DNA of 64,000 nucleotides from Tetmemena sp. SeJ-2015 (Eukaryota > Ciliophora > Spirotrichea > Sporadotrichida > Oxytrichidae): contig JAJKFJ010020986.1 in assembly GCA_027382625.1 (NCBI GenBank), forward strand, positions 1 through 64,000, read 5' to 3'. The translations under genes and the position numbers were made by a program. Positions 34,327 to 46,143 of the stretch are shown here, piece after piece (position 1 is the stretch's first letter; every line of letters starts with the position of its first letter). The notes under the pieces are model-generated. The model saw only the letters and a program-made list of their open reading frames with translations. It did not search any database and had not been told where the DNA came from.

Positions 34327-34813
34327 TATGTTTTTGGTGTAGATGGTCTTTGAAGTAATTATTAAAAACATTAATTTAACAGAAACAGAATTTAAATGGG
34401 TCTTAACTTCTTAAAGAGTTGAGTTGAAATCATCCAAATAGATAAATTAAATTTTTTTTTAGTTATATAAAAAAATTCAAATCGCTTTCGAAGAAATGTT
34501 TGCCTTGAATAGCAAAATATATTCCATAGCCAAAATTAAGAATAATATATTCTAGAGCATTTTAAGGATGGTCTAAACTAAGTTACTTAGGTCTATCTTT
34601 TTATAGGATAGCAACCTGCTGAATTGCTAAATATTTCAAGATATGAGGAATTGAGGTAGCTTTGAACCTCAAAGTTTGGTTTAATGGAATTTCAACAAAA
34701 TCTTTGATTCTTAAGAGATTAGCTCTGTCTGCTTTACTCAGTATGGATATACAGAAAGAAAGTTATTCTACAGAAAGGTAGCAGTATATTAAAAGCTTGC
34801 AATTCTTATTTAG
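34327..34813 (-). CDS. F-box-like N-terminal segment of array locus e, with one IES
   Basis: Begins NKNCKLLIYCYLSVEQLSFC at 34810, but the expected ATG reads CTA, so the start is lost or lies beyond an IES junction. ISILSKADRANLLRIKDFVE continues without an IES. Then come ILKYLAIQQVAILQ, an acidic part, and NALEYIILNFGYGIYFAIQG. After removal of the IES at 34432-34483 the frame continues DFNSTLQEVKTHLNSVSVKL and FLIITSK. It aligns with locus h at 63.69-64.0 kb along this second half. Several TAA/TAG are Gln; there is no TGA. Confidence 0.75.
34432..34483 (-). other. IES, 52 bp, pointer GATTT
   Basis: GATTT (minus) at 34479-34483 and 34427-34431. Removal joins FFES to DFNSTLQ in frame. Locus h has a different IES with another pointer at the same codon. 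Confidence 0.8.
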
Positions 34814-36189
34814 TGTTTATCTACTTTTATAAGCATTCTAAATTGTATTCATTTTTTATTTTATAAATTATATCCACTTAATTTTTTTAAAAATTGAATA
34901 GGAAGAGACATCATAGTTTAAAGTGGAAAAATTAAATTTTTAAGGGTTTGTGAAAAAAAAAAATTTTAACCCAGGAATTTTTTGGGAATGGTAAGTTTAA
35001 GGAAGGAAAAACCAAAAAGCTAATCAACCCTTTTCTTTAAAAATTTTTAAATACAAAAGATTAAACTTTAATTAAATTTTTTAAAATTTTAAGAGAAGTT
35101 TTTTTAATTTTTTTTGGGGAAATTTTTGGGGTTTTAAAGTAAAAATTTTGAAATCTATTTTAAAGATTAGTGAAAGGTTTATTTTTTTTGTGGGGTTTTG
35201 GGTAGTAAAGTTTTTTTAGTCGAAAAATGTTTTTTTATTCAATTTGAAAAAATTAATTTTTGGAAAAACAAATTTTTTTAAAAAAAAGAGCACCCTTTAA
35301 TTATATTAATTTAACTTTTCGGGATTTGAAAAAAAAATAAAAAAAAAAATTAGAAAAAATTTAAAAATTAGGGTTTTTTCCTTATTAGGGGGCCCAATTT
35401 GGGAAAGGGGTCGTTTTTTAATCAAGGCCGTGAAAACATATTCCAATCCCGGGGGAAAAAGGGGGGTTTTTAAAGGGTTAAAGATATAAAGGGGTTAAGG
35501 TTTTAAAGTTAAAAAAACTTCCCGGGGTTTAAAGGAGCCAAAAAAAATGAAAAAGGGTTTTTCCCAGTTTTAAAATTCAAGGGGGACTGCAAATTTAGAA
35601 ATTTTTCCCTTACAAATATAGGGGAAATCCGGGGGGTTTTGGAAATAAATGGGATTTAAAATCTAGTTCTTTCGCCAAAAAGGCATAAATTTCTTCCGTT
35701 TCCCTTTAGCCCACGGGAATCATAGCCCCAACACAAAAAAATCTCCCGGTTGGGGAGAAAAAAGCCACAAAAATTTAAATTTTTCGGGTTTTGTGGTCAA
35801 TTTCCTACAAATCTCACTCTTGCGGGAAGGATTTTGAAATTTTCAGAAAAGGGTTTAAAAATTTCTTTTGATTTTAAAATAAAGGAGTGCCAAAAGAGAT
35901 TATAAAAATTTGGGAAACACCCTCATTTTTTGGGTCAGCTTTCTTTGGTTTACATTTTTCCCCCAAATTTTTTTCGGGTGGAAAACCCTTAAAAAGGAAT
36001 TTGAAAATTAAAAAGAAGAAAGGGGCAGTTTTTAAAAGGAAAATTTGGGGCCCCAAGACAAATTTTAAAAACCCCCAAAAAACCATAAATTTAAAAAATT
36101 AATTTCATTTTTTAATTTCAAAATCTTTTAATTTAAATTTTAAAAAAAAAAAAATTTGGGGAACAAAGGGTTTTAAAAAGGTTGAAATT

Positions 36190-36650
36190 TAAAGTTTTTA
36201 ACCGAATTTTAACTCCCCCCTCATCTTCTTCGGGTTTTAAAGGTTTTTCATGGTTTTGCTTGTTTTTTACTCTCAAACTTTTTTAAAAAGGGTTTTGATC
36301 CCTTTTTCTATCTTACAATGTCTTTTTAAAAAATTTAAAATTGGCTTTTCATCTTAACTTTCAAAACTAGTAGTATTTTTTTTGGTTTTTTCAAAACCCG
36401 GCTTTTAAAATATGATGAAAAAATTTATAAAACCAAAATTTTCCCACTCCCATTTAAAAACCGTTGAGAAAGGGTTTTGTTTTTCTAGGGGGGAAAAGCC
36501 TGAAAATTCCGGAAACCGTTTGCTTCCTCAATGTTTTTCTTTCTTAAAAAAACCTCTTTTTGGAAGTCTATGCCCAGTTGCTCGGACGGGCCCCAAAATT
36601 TTTAATAAATTATGTTCTCTGGCTTGAAAATTTCTTTTTATTTCAATAAA
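36190..36650 (-). pseudogene. Distorted copy of the TBE zinc-finger/kinase gene
   Basis: Blocks such as CTATCTTACAATGTCTT, ACTAGTAGTATT, TTGCTTCCTCAATGTTTT and TTATGTTCTCTGGCTTGA recur in the same order as at 1.47-1.76 kb. The intervening bases are replaced by homopolymer runs. No frame can be trusted. Confidence 0.7.
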
Positions 36651-38229
36651 AAAAATCTAACTGCAAGCAAAATTTAATTTAGTTTAGGTTTATATTTTAA
36701 AAAAAATTTGTTTTTTAAAAATTTATAAATGTAAAAATTTTAAAAATTTTTTTTAATTTTTTTAAAAATTTTTTCTAATATATTTCAGAATTTAATGAAA
36801 AATAATGAATAGAAAGATTAATAGAAGCTTAATAGAGAATTCACAAGACAGTAAAATGAGAAAGGGAACAAAATTTTAAAGTAAGTTTAAATTAAATTTG
36901 CATTTTTTTAAATTTTTTTATTATTTTTTGAAAAGTTTTTGGGAATTTAGGGGGGCCCACTAGATAAAAATTTTTTCTTGTAAAAAAACCCTATAAATGG
37001 AAAGTAAGTAAGCATATCTAGTTATCTTGAACAAAAAATGTAATTAACTAAATTCTCTTTGTTTTATCTCTTAAAATAACGTTTTAATAAAAAATTTTTT
37101 TTTTTGAAAAAAATTTTTTTTAAAAAAATTTTTTTTAAACATTTTAAAAAAGATTTTTTAAAACCAAAAGGGAATTGGTAATTTCTCAAAAAAAATTTTT
37201 TGTTTTAAAGGGGAAATGATTGGGGGAGACTGTTTGGGGAGCAAAAACGGGTTTGGGACATTTTTTTAAAAACCTTTATTAAAAAAACAATCAAAATTTT
37301 ATAAAGTTGCTAATTCAGTTTAAAAAATTTTAAATTTTAAACCATTTAAATTTTTGGCCCTTTCTATAAAAAATTTTTTCTAAAAATTTTCTTAAAATTA
37401 CATTTTATAAGTTGAAAAAAATTTTATTAAATCTCGGGCATTTAACCCCATGGGGAGTTTTTAAAAAAAAAAATTTAAACCCTTTAAAAATTTAAAGTTT
37501 TTTTAAAAATCTATATTTGAATCAATTTTGTTTTTTTTCGTTTCCAATTTTTCCTTTTTTATTTAGGGGACCTCTTCTCCCTTTTACATTTGGTTTTTAA
37601 TTTTTAATTTTTTTTTAAAAAATTTTTCTATCTTTTTAAAACTCAAAATTCCATCTCTGTTTTATTCCCTAATTAAAAAAAATGCCCTTTAAAATTTTGA
37701 GAAGCCTTTTCTAGGGGGAAATTTTTTTTCAAAGAAAATTTTGGGTTTTTTGGCATGTTTTAATCTTTTTCGGGGAAATTTGTTAGAATTTTTTTTATAA
37801 ACCTTATATCAGTTTAATATTTAAAAATTCCCGGAGGGGGGCTTTAAATTTTTTAATGTTTTGGTTTTAACTAGCAGACTCTGCTTTTATAGAATCATAC
37901 AATTAAACTCCAAAATTTCTTATAACAAAATAGAAAATTTATATTTAAAAAATTTAATTAATTTAACTTTCTGAAAAATTATTAGAGTTAAGGCCATAAT
38001 TTACTTAACAATAAGAGATGACATAGCGCAATAATAAATTATTTTGGTCTTGCGTCTTTCAGGATAGTAAGAGAAATCATAAAATTTTCTCCAAGATTTT
38101 CCTATTTGGTTTTTATCAACTATTTTGAGCCAACATGAATTGAATACTGAGGCAAAAATGATGCTTGCTAAATAAGAATTAATATTTCTTTAAGTATTTA
38201 CCTTGCTTAGTTATTCAACAATTTAGAAT

Positions 38230-38405
38230 TTTAAATACTTTAATTTTTAATAACTCATATTTTCTCTTCTCAATTTAAACACATTTTTGGGTGATATATT
38301 TTATATAACTTTTTAGTAAATTTCCAATATCAAGATCCGAAATCCTCAAATTTAACTCCTGAATTTTAGACTTTTGCGAAGTCATTTTTAGGAGAGTCTT
38401 TCAAA
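38230..38405 (-). CDS. Leucine-rich segment of array locus A'
   Basis: Within a clean island. Reads SQKSKIQELNLRISDLDIGN, then LLKSYIKYITQKC. It aligns with 2871-3002 of locus A. TAA codons are Gln. Confidence 0.55.
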
Positions 38406-40329
38406 AACATAAAAACCTAAAATTAATAAAAATTCAAATTTTTTAAACCCCATTTTCATTTTTATTTTAGCTTTTTAAATTTTTACAAATATTTTTAAAT
38501 TTAAAGGGCCTTTTTAAAAATTTTTATATAAAATTTTGCAATTATTTTTAAAATTTGGGGATTTTTTTTAAAAACAATTTCTTTTTTTTTAAATGTTTCT
38601 CAATTATTTTTTTTAAAATTTTGGGTTTTTTTTAATTTATTTTAAAAAATAGTTTTCTTAATATTTTGTTTAGAATTTAGCAAAAACATTAAGCAAAACT
38701 TCCATTTAAAATATGATCTTTGTAAGTTTGGTTTAGTTTCGAAATTATCATTTTTATTTGGTTTTATTATAGACCATCCAAATCAGGGGGAAAATTTTTA
38801 AAAAAAAAATTTTTAATAAAAAAATTGAAAAGAGACTTTTTTTTAAAGGGAACTAATCCTCATGAAAATTTTTTTGAATAAAATTTGTTTTTCTCTATTT
38901 AAAAATCATTTTCCCAATTTTAAATAGGGAAAAATCTAAGTTTAAGAAACGGGGAAACCCCCATTTTTTAAATTTTGGGGTTTTTATTTTTTTTTTTTTC
39001 AAAAAAAAAAAAACTTTTTTTTCTAAAAGGGGAGGCTCCCTTTTATCATATTTTAAAAAAGGTTTTGGGCTTGCAAAAAGCTTTTGGGAGTCTCTATTTT
39101 TTTTCAGGGTTTTTATTTTTCCCCAAATTTTAAATTTTTTGTTAGGTTTAAGTATTTTTAGGTTTTTATTTTTTTCATTTTTTAAAAAATTTTATATTTT
39201 AAAAAATCTTTTTTGTTTTTTTCTCGTGTGAGTTTAAAGGGCTGAATAAATTTAATTTAAATAAAAAATTTAAAATTAATTGGTCCCCCAAAGGAAATTT
39301 TTAAAATTTTATAAAAAGGGGGAAAACAATTTTTCCCCTTTAAATTTTTTTAAAAAAAAAAAAACATATTTTTTTCCCAAATTTTAAACCAAAACGCAAA
39401 CTTGAAGAGCTTGTAAATTTTTGTGAATCTTTTTATAAAAAAAATTTTTTTATTTTAAAAAAATATGGGGTTTTAAAATTTAAAAAAAAGTTTCCCCAAA
39501 AAATTCCCCTTTTTGGGGGGTTTCCCAAGGCATCAAAATCCCAAAACCAAAAATTTTTTCTTTTTTAAAAATTTAAATTTAATTTATGTGTCTCATGTTT
39601 TGCTAAAAATTCTCTTTTTAAATATTTAAATGGGGGGAATTAAAAAGGCCCCACCCAAGCTTTTTTTTTTCTTTTGGGGGACTTTTTTTTTCAAAATTCT
39701 TCTTAAAAATTTTAAATTTTTAAAAAAATTTTGGCCGTTTTAATTTAAAATTTTCGATTTTAAAAAATTTAAATTTGAATTAAAAATTTAGAGTATTTTT
39801 CCTCTATAAAAAAAATTTTTAAGGGGGTTTCCCCAAATTTAGTTTAAGGGAAAAAAAAAATTTAAAATTTTTATTTTTGGGAAATGTTTTGCCATTTTAA
39901 AAAAAAACCAACCCAATTTTCGGGTTTTAAAAATTCTATAAAAAAAAATTTTATAAAAGAAAAAATTATATTTTAAAAAAATAAAAAAAAATTTTTAATT
40001 TATTTTTTTTTAAAATTAAAAAAAAGGGAGAAAAGGCTTCTTTTTTAGAAAATTTTCCGTTTTTTCCCTTAAATTTTTTCAAAATTTAATTATGTGGGGA
40101 AAAAAAAGGCTTTAAGGGCTTAAATTTTAATTTTTAAAAGTTACTATAGAAAAAAATAGGGGAAAAAAAGGGGCTTTTTTAAATTTTTAAATTTTACAAG
40201 TAAAAGCTTTGTTAAAAGGGAAAAAAAATTTTTGGGAAAATTTTTTAAAAATTTATTTGCAACTTTTTTTCAATTTTGGACTTTTTCACGTTTGGGTTTT
40301 TCATGGCCCAAAAAAACCCGAAACTTTTA

Positions 40330-40640
40330 AAAAGGGGCCGGGCCCCACGGGGGGGGGCTGGCCCCAAAACCCAAACTAAAGGCCCGGGGGAACCTCCGCT
40401 TCCCTCATTTTGCCCCTTTGGGGCCCATTTCCCCCAAAAACCCTTTCCGGTTTAAAAGGGTCTGGGGGCGCCCCTTTGGGGCCCTTCCCCACGGGCCTTT
40501 TTAAAAGGGAAAGGGGAAGAAGGGTCGATTTTGGCCGAACGACCTTTGGGGGACCGGGGAGGGGGGGGGGGGAAGTGCGGAGGCCGCAACTGAGGGAAGC
40601 GGAGTCGTGGGCGGAGTGGATGGGTCGAGGTCCCGTGCCG
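40330..40640. other. GC-rich patch in the distorted zone
   Basis: A strong G/C excess with G and C runs, ending in a cleaner stretch (about 40575-40640). It lies between LRR and middle modules of A', where locus A has its GC-rich transposon, but no sequence match could be made. Frames on both strands here are unreliable. Confidence 0.4.
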
Positions 40641-40889
40641 GCTATAGAAAATTGCGTTTTTGTTCATGAATAACAAAGCGTCAACAGTTACATCTTTTTT
40701 AAAATAGTTAGCGAATAAATATTAAAGAACTCCATTTCATATCTTCCTTGAACAAAGATCACTTGTATTTAACATTTCAATAACCTATTCATATCTTCCC
40801 TATAATTACCATTTTTTATTTTGAGTGAAAATAAATTTATTGTTAAAAGGAAGTTTAATAGGAATGATAAAGAGAGATATTCTGAATAG

Positions 40890-41035
40890 GCATGAATCTT
40901 AATTTTCTTGAAATTTGTTATTTCTTCAATTGGCTCATATGGGCCTATTTAGTTTAAGCTAATTTTATAAAGCTCTACTCTTTTAATTGACTTTAGAATG
41001 TTTATTATCTAATTTAAAACAATTGGTAACCAACC
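40890..41035 (-). CDS. Middle module of array locus A'
   Basis: Clean island. Reads PIVLNQIINILKSIKRVELY, then KISLNQIGPYEPIEEI and NFKKIKI. Very close to 7480-7686 of locus A. Confidence 0.65.
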
Positions 41036-41984
41036 CATCGAAAATTTTTTTAATTTTTTTTCTCTTATTTTTTAAAATTTAAAAATTTTATTAAGGGGGT
41101 TTGCAACTGTTATATTTTTCTAAAAATTTTTTTTTTTAAACTTTTTTCTCTTTAAAAAAAAAAAACTTAAATAAAAGAAAATATTTTTTAAAGGGGTGCT
41201 TTTTTTAAAAATTTTTGAAATTTTAAAAAATTTTTTTAAATTTGAAATTCCCTTTTTTAAAAAAGATTAAATGTCGGTTTTTTTTTTAACGGGGCCTTAA
41301 AATTTTATATAAAAATTTTTTAGCTGGCCCTTCCTTTTAAAAAAAAAAATTTTATGTTCCTTTTAAAAAACAACCTCAAAAATGTTAAAAATTTAAAAAA
41401 CGATTTTCTTTTTTTATAAATTTTTTAATTTTTTTATTTTTTAATTTTAAAACAATATAAAATTTTTTTTTTTAAATTAAACCTTTTTTTAAAAACTCCT
41501 TTTTATTTTGATAAAAAAAAATTGGGTATTCTTTTATAAAAAGAAAACAAAATTTTTTTGTTATTTTTCTTTATTTAAAATTTTTTTTCATAACTTGGTT
41601 TTTCGTCCAAAAATTAAAAAAAAAAGCTAAACAATCCCAAAATTAAAAAAAAAAAGGGGTGGATTTTTTAAATTCTTAGAGCTCTTGCTATTTAAAAAAA
41701 CCCGGGAAAAATTTTTCTTTTAAAATCCTTTGTTTTTTCACCCTTTTTTTTTTAAAAATTTTATGTTGAAGGGTTTTAGGTTTTTTAATTTGGCCTTTTA
41801 GTTTTTTTTCCCCTTTTATGGGGTGAGATGTTTCAAAAATTTAGGGATAAAAAAGGGAGGTTTTTTAAATTTTAAATAAAATATTGTTTTTTGGTTCATT
41901 TTATGAAATTTTTTAAATTTTTAATTTAATGATAAAAAAATTTGTTATTTTAAAATCTTTTTTTTTCCTTTTAAAAAATTTTGT

Positions 41985-42095
41985 TTTTAATTTTTGACTT
42001 GGGTAAGTTTTGGGATATTTTGTGAATCAGTTCATTTAAACTTAGGGAGGTGAAAATCAATATCTTGCAATTTTTTTCCCTTTTTTATTTAAAAA
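41985..42095 (-). pseudogene. F-box-like N-terminus of locus A', distorted
   Basis: Fragments matching locus A at 8.41-8.48 kb (GCAAGATATTGATTTTCACC and AAGTTTAAATGAACTGATTC on the minus strand) stand among homopolymer runs. Only the outline is preserved. Confidence 0.5.
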
Positions 42096-43539
42096 GGGTT
42101 AAAAATTATATTCTTATAATTTTTTTAAAAAATTTGGGGCTAAAAATTTATTTTTGAGGGGGAAATTGAATGGGGGAGACAATGGGGAAAAAATTAAATT
42201 TCCCCACTTTTTTAAAAAAAAGGGTATTTTTCTTGCAAAAAGTGTTTAAAAAGGGGTAATATTTTTTCTTTTTTAAAAAAAATTTTAAACCCCGTTATAG
42301 ACAAAAATTTAAAAACCCCCCTTTTTGGGTTTTAATTTTTTTTAGGGGGGGAAAGAATTTTTTTTTCAAACTTTCTTGCATTTTAAAAAATAGATTAAGG
42401 GAAAATTTTTTTGGGAAGGGAATTAAAATTTTAAAATTTTAAAAATGAAAAAAATTTTTATTAATTTTTTTTAAAAAATTTAATTTTTAAAAATTTTGTT
42501 AAAAGGAAAAATTTAAAATTTTTTAACATTAAAATTTTAAAAATAAAAATTTTTTGGGGTTAAAAATTTTTCCCCAAGGTCTGACATTTTTAATTTAAAG
42601 GTTTTTTAAAATTTTAGAAGAATCAAAAAAAAATTTTGAGGGGCACTTAAAAAACTTTTCAAAAAAATTTTAAAGTTTTTTTTTTAAAACCCTCTTAAAT
42701 TTTTTTTCTATTTAAACTTTTTCCCAAATTTTTTTTAAAAAATAATGAAAAATTTCGTTTTTTTTAAAAAAATAGTAATAAGATTTAAAAAATTTAAAAA
42801 CAAAAATAATATTTCCCGCTTTTTCAAATTTTTTTATTTAAACGGGTATATAAAACCCTTTAAGAGAGGGCCAAAAAAATTTAAAAATTTTTAAATTTTA
42901 AAAAAATATAAAATTTTTAAATTCAAATTTTTAATTTAAAACCGGGGAAATTTAAAAATTTTTAAATTTTTTTTAAATTTACTTTAAAAATTTCTTCCAT
43001 AGTCTAAATTAAAAATAGATTTTTTTTCCCAAACCAAATATAGTTTTAAATTTAAGAATTATCTTGATAAAAAATTCTGAAGCATCAAATTCTTCTTTTT
43101 AAATAAAAGGAAAAAATATATCTAAAAGTATGATTGAATAAATATATAAAAAAATATTTGGGAAAAGCAAATTATTTTGTACATATTAAATTAATTTTAA
43201 TCTTATAATCTAAAATGTAAAATTTTTAGGTAAAGGATTATAGAATATAATTGATTCTTAAGTAAAAGATTAAGTGTAGAAGATATGTTATTTAATTCAG
43301 TTTTACATGCCAAAAAGTTTGTTCGATAGCTATTTAAACTTGAAGAAAATAAAGACCCACAATCTAATAATAGTCTTTTAAAATAGTTTGAACTCTTCAG
43401 AATAATAAATGGACTTATAACTTAGGCGGTTGGAAATAGTTCAGTTTTTTAAAAAAACGGCTTCACCCTTCACAAAAAATTAAAATTAATAAATATAGTT
43501 TTAGTAATTAATAATATTATATTTTAATTTATAAGTTTT

Positions 43540-43655
43540 TAAATGGGGCATAGACATCGTAGAGTGAAATTTGAAGTAAATCTCCAATCATAACTTTAAT
43601 TCTATATCTTCCTTACTTATTCAGATTTTGTGTGAATACTTTTTATTTTAATTAT
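43540..43655 (-). CDS. C-terminal module of array locus f
   Basis: In a clean island. Matches 55.01-55.16 kb nearly base for base (GGCATAGACATCGTA...GAAATTTGAAGTAAATCTCC on plus). Small indels make the protein reading less certain than in g. Confidence 0.5.
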
Positions 43656-45069
43656 TAAAAAATAAAATTTCTTTTTAAATTTTTCAAATAAAGCATATAA
43701 AACTAATTTAAAAAGAAAAAAAAATTAAAAAAAAAATAATTGAAAATTAAATTCACACACGCTTAATTCTAATTGATTTGTACACCATTCAATTAATCAT
43801 TTCCATCAAGCTTACTACAACAATTACAGCCTTCAATATCAAGACAAAGAATTTTTTAATATTTACTTTATTTATGCTTATATCATATTTTAATTTTATT
43901 TTGTCTTTAATTCGACTCATTAACCCTTTAAATTCCCTTTTAAATATAAATTGATTTTTAACATTTGAATTTAAAATTCCAAATTTTTTTAAGAAACCCT
44001 TTTTTTTTGTATTCTATTTTAAATTTTTATTTTTGGTGGGTTTAATTTTAATTTTTCCTTCCTTTTTTAAAAACTAAAAAATGGGGTTTTTGGGGGGCCA
44101 AGGGGCTTTTATAAATAATTAATATGATATAAAACCATATTTGTGGCCTAAAATTTGCTTAGAGGCACAAATATTTTTTAGTTAAAATGGTCGATTATTA
44201 GAGCCTCAAATTATAGTCTATGGGATATCTGGCAAGCACTTAAACAAAAATTGTAAATCTTAATAATTCTTTATTTATCTGAACTTTGTTCAAATAGAAC
44301 AAAAAATCAAAGTTCAAAGTGTGTGATCAGTTTCCAAATTTATGTTATAAATTAAACTGATTGATTAAACTAGGTCTTTCTAATTCATAAAACTCAATAT
44401 TTTGGAAAATGACTTTTAAAAATATTTTAATTTTATCTCAAAATTGGTCTAATATATTATAATTCAGCTCTCCTAAATAAAATAATTTGCAGGGAATTGC
44501 TTAATTATTCCCATAGGGTTTTTTTTGGGGAAATTTTTTAAAAAAAAAATTTTAAAAGTTAAAATTAAAAAAGGGAAAAAAATTTTTAAAAATTTATTTA
44601 AGCATTGATTTTGCAAATTTTTTTAAATTTTAATCAAAAAAAATTTAATTTGGGGCCCCAGATTTTAAATTTTTTCCAAGTTTTGTCCCTTTGTTTTTGG
44701 GGGTTGAGATTATTTACAAAAATTTTTAGTATTAAAACAAAAAAAAAAAATTTTTCTTTTTTAAAAAGCGGGCTTTTTCTTTTAAATTTAATTTTGCAAA
44801 ACTCATCTATTCTCCCAAAAATTAGGACAGGAAAAAAAACCCATTTCAAAGTTTTTGAAATTTTGCCCCCAAAAAACATTTTCAATAAAACCTTGTTGTT
44901 TCCCTTAAAGGGAGGATTTTTGGGGGGAAAAGCCATTCCGCGAATCTTCAGTGGCCTTCACAAATGCGGGGGTGGTTTCTCAATCACCCCCATGCAATCA
45001 AGCCAGAGACTCTACCTCATAGTGGTCTTCAGAAGCGATAGGAGTAAATCTGAGACACCAACACTACTC

Positions 45070-45402
45070 ATGGAGGTTTCGCCCTTTTCAAAAATCTTTA
45101 AATAGCGAGCCTCTTACTTGGAGAATGAAATCCCTATCTTTATCTCAAATAAGCGGATTAGGATACTAGCTCCGCATTTCTCAGCTGAATACAAATTCAA
45201 ATCCGGAGCAATCTGCCAACTTCATCGCTACAGCTGCTCGCAATTGACTTCGCTCACATGTTCAGCACTTGATGTGAATGAGAAACATCTCACTCTCCTC
45301 ATAACTTCTGATAATAGCCAGAAGCACTCTTGGTAAGTCGATGTCTCTTAATCCCCACGCGTTTTTTTGTTTAAAGGCATAGGAGAAGGAAGTCAAAGAT
45401 GA
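45070..45402 (+). CDS. Unknown ORF 1 in foldback element
   Basis: 110 residues, ATG 45070 to TGA 45400-45402 with TAG/TAA as Gln. Reads MEVSPFSKIFKQRASYLENE, then RIRILAPHFSAEYKFKSG, then QLHRYSCSQLTSLTC. A GTAAGT...TTTAAAG segment (about 45334-45377) could be a 44-base intron that would change the C-terminus. The inverted copy lies on minus at about 46.95-47.28 kb. Another frame over part of this stretch is also open, so the choice is tentative. Confidence 0.4.
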
Positions 45403-45414
45403 TGGGGCATCTGA

Positions 45415-46143
45415 AAGTAGTAGGTAACCCGAGAGCGAATCAAGTTCAGCTGCGACGCTTCAACCATATCAAATCCAGGAACCATCTCAATCAAAAAATC
45501 CGAGAACTAAGTAGATTAGTTATCCATCAGCGACAACTGTCCAATAAATCCTCTAACCCACCAGATATTGGATATGTACCAAAATGTGAGAGTTGCATGG
45601 ATTTGTCAAGAGTTCTAGTACGCACAAGATGAGTACACGCATCCCAAATAAAGCTCAACAAGAGGGCTGCGAGATTACGCAAAGAAAATCGTAGAACGGA
45701 ATCTTGAGTCCTACAAAAAGAGTTATCACATGGGCGAAGTGAAATTACGCAAACTTACGGTTTACCAAGAGGCATCAAAGAAAAAGCGAGCAGATAGATT
45801 CACTTATTCCACCTTTGATCGCCGCCAGGCGCAGCAGGCATTTCTCAAATAATAATAATTATAAACTAAAAACCTTCTAACTATATTATCTCTTACTGTT
45901 ATAATTAATAAATACGATAAGCGAAGTGCTCCACTCCTAATTGCAACTTAATTAATATAACTGACTTATAATTTTAAAATTTTTTAAAAATGGGAGTGCC
46001 TCTCTCAGGCTCATCAGCTATTGGCAGCGCACTTCGTATTATCTCTTCGTTTCCTTAAAGATCACAATGAGAGTGACCGAATTTGTATGGAGAGATATTG
46101 TCTTCATTAAGAATAGTTTCAAATAGCACAAATGCAAAGGTGA
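45415..46143 (+). CDS. Unknown ORF 2 in foldback element (242 residues)
   Basis: Open from just after TGA 45412 to TGA 46141-46143 with many TAA/TAG as Gln. Landmarks are NPLTHQILDMYQNVRVAWIC, GLRDYAKKIVERNLESYKKS, EVKLRKLTVYQEASKKKRAD and FTYSTFDRRQAQQAFLK. The C-terminal ~30 residues come from the unique centre of the palindrome, so only the left-arm copy has this end. Basic and charged; no domain recognised. Perhaps an element-encoded protein. Confidence 0.45.

Larger units (their letters stand above)
34930..44960. other. Homopolymer-distorted zone with readable islands
   Basis: Most of this stretch consists of runs such as TTTTTAAAAAATTTT and GGGG/CCCC. Islands of normal texture lie at about 37.86-38.40, 40.65-41.03, 43.02-43.90 and 44.11-44.51 kb. 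Two internal controls show distortion of ordinary sequence: 36.19-36.65 is a garbled copy of 1.37-1.75 kb, and 44.60-44.96 is a garbled mirror of 47.39-47.69 kb. Frames inside (for example around 35.9, 36.4, 40.5 and 44.6-44.9 kb) should not be annotated. Confidence 0.8.

Noticed and set aside
35874..36627. ORFs on both strands around 35.9-36.6 kb
   Set aside because: They lie in homopolymer-distorted sequence; a cleaner copy of part of this stretch shows a different protein (the TBE kinase) on the minus strand.
40410..40676. Overlapping Gly/Pro-rich ORFs on both strands
   Set aside because: Product of GC-rich homopolymer runs in the distorted zone.
44605..45105. 166-residue plus-strand ORF
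   Set aside because: Its first two thirds lie in distorted sequence that the clean mirror arm does not support. Only the end (from about 44960) is reliable and is covered by ORF1 of the element.
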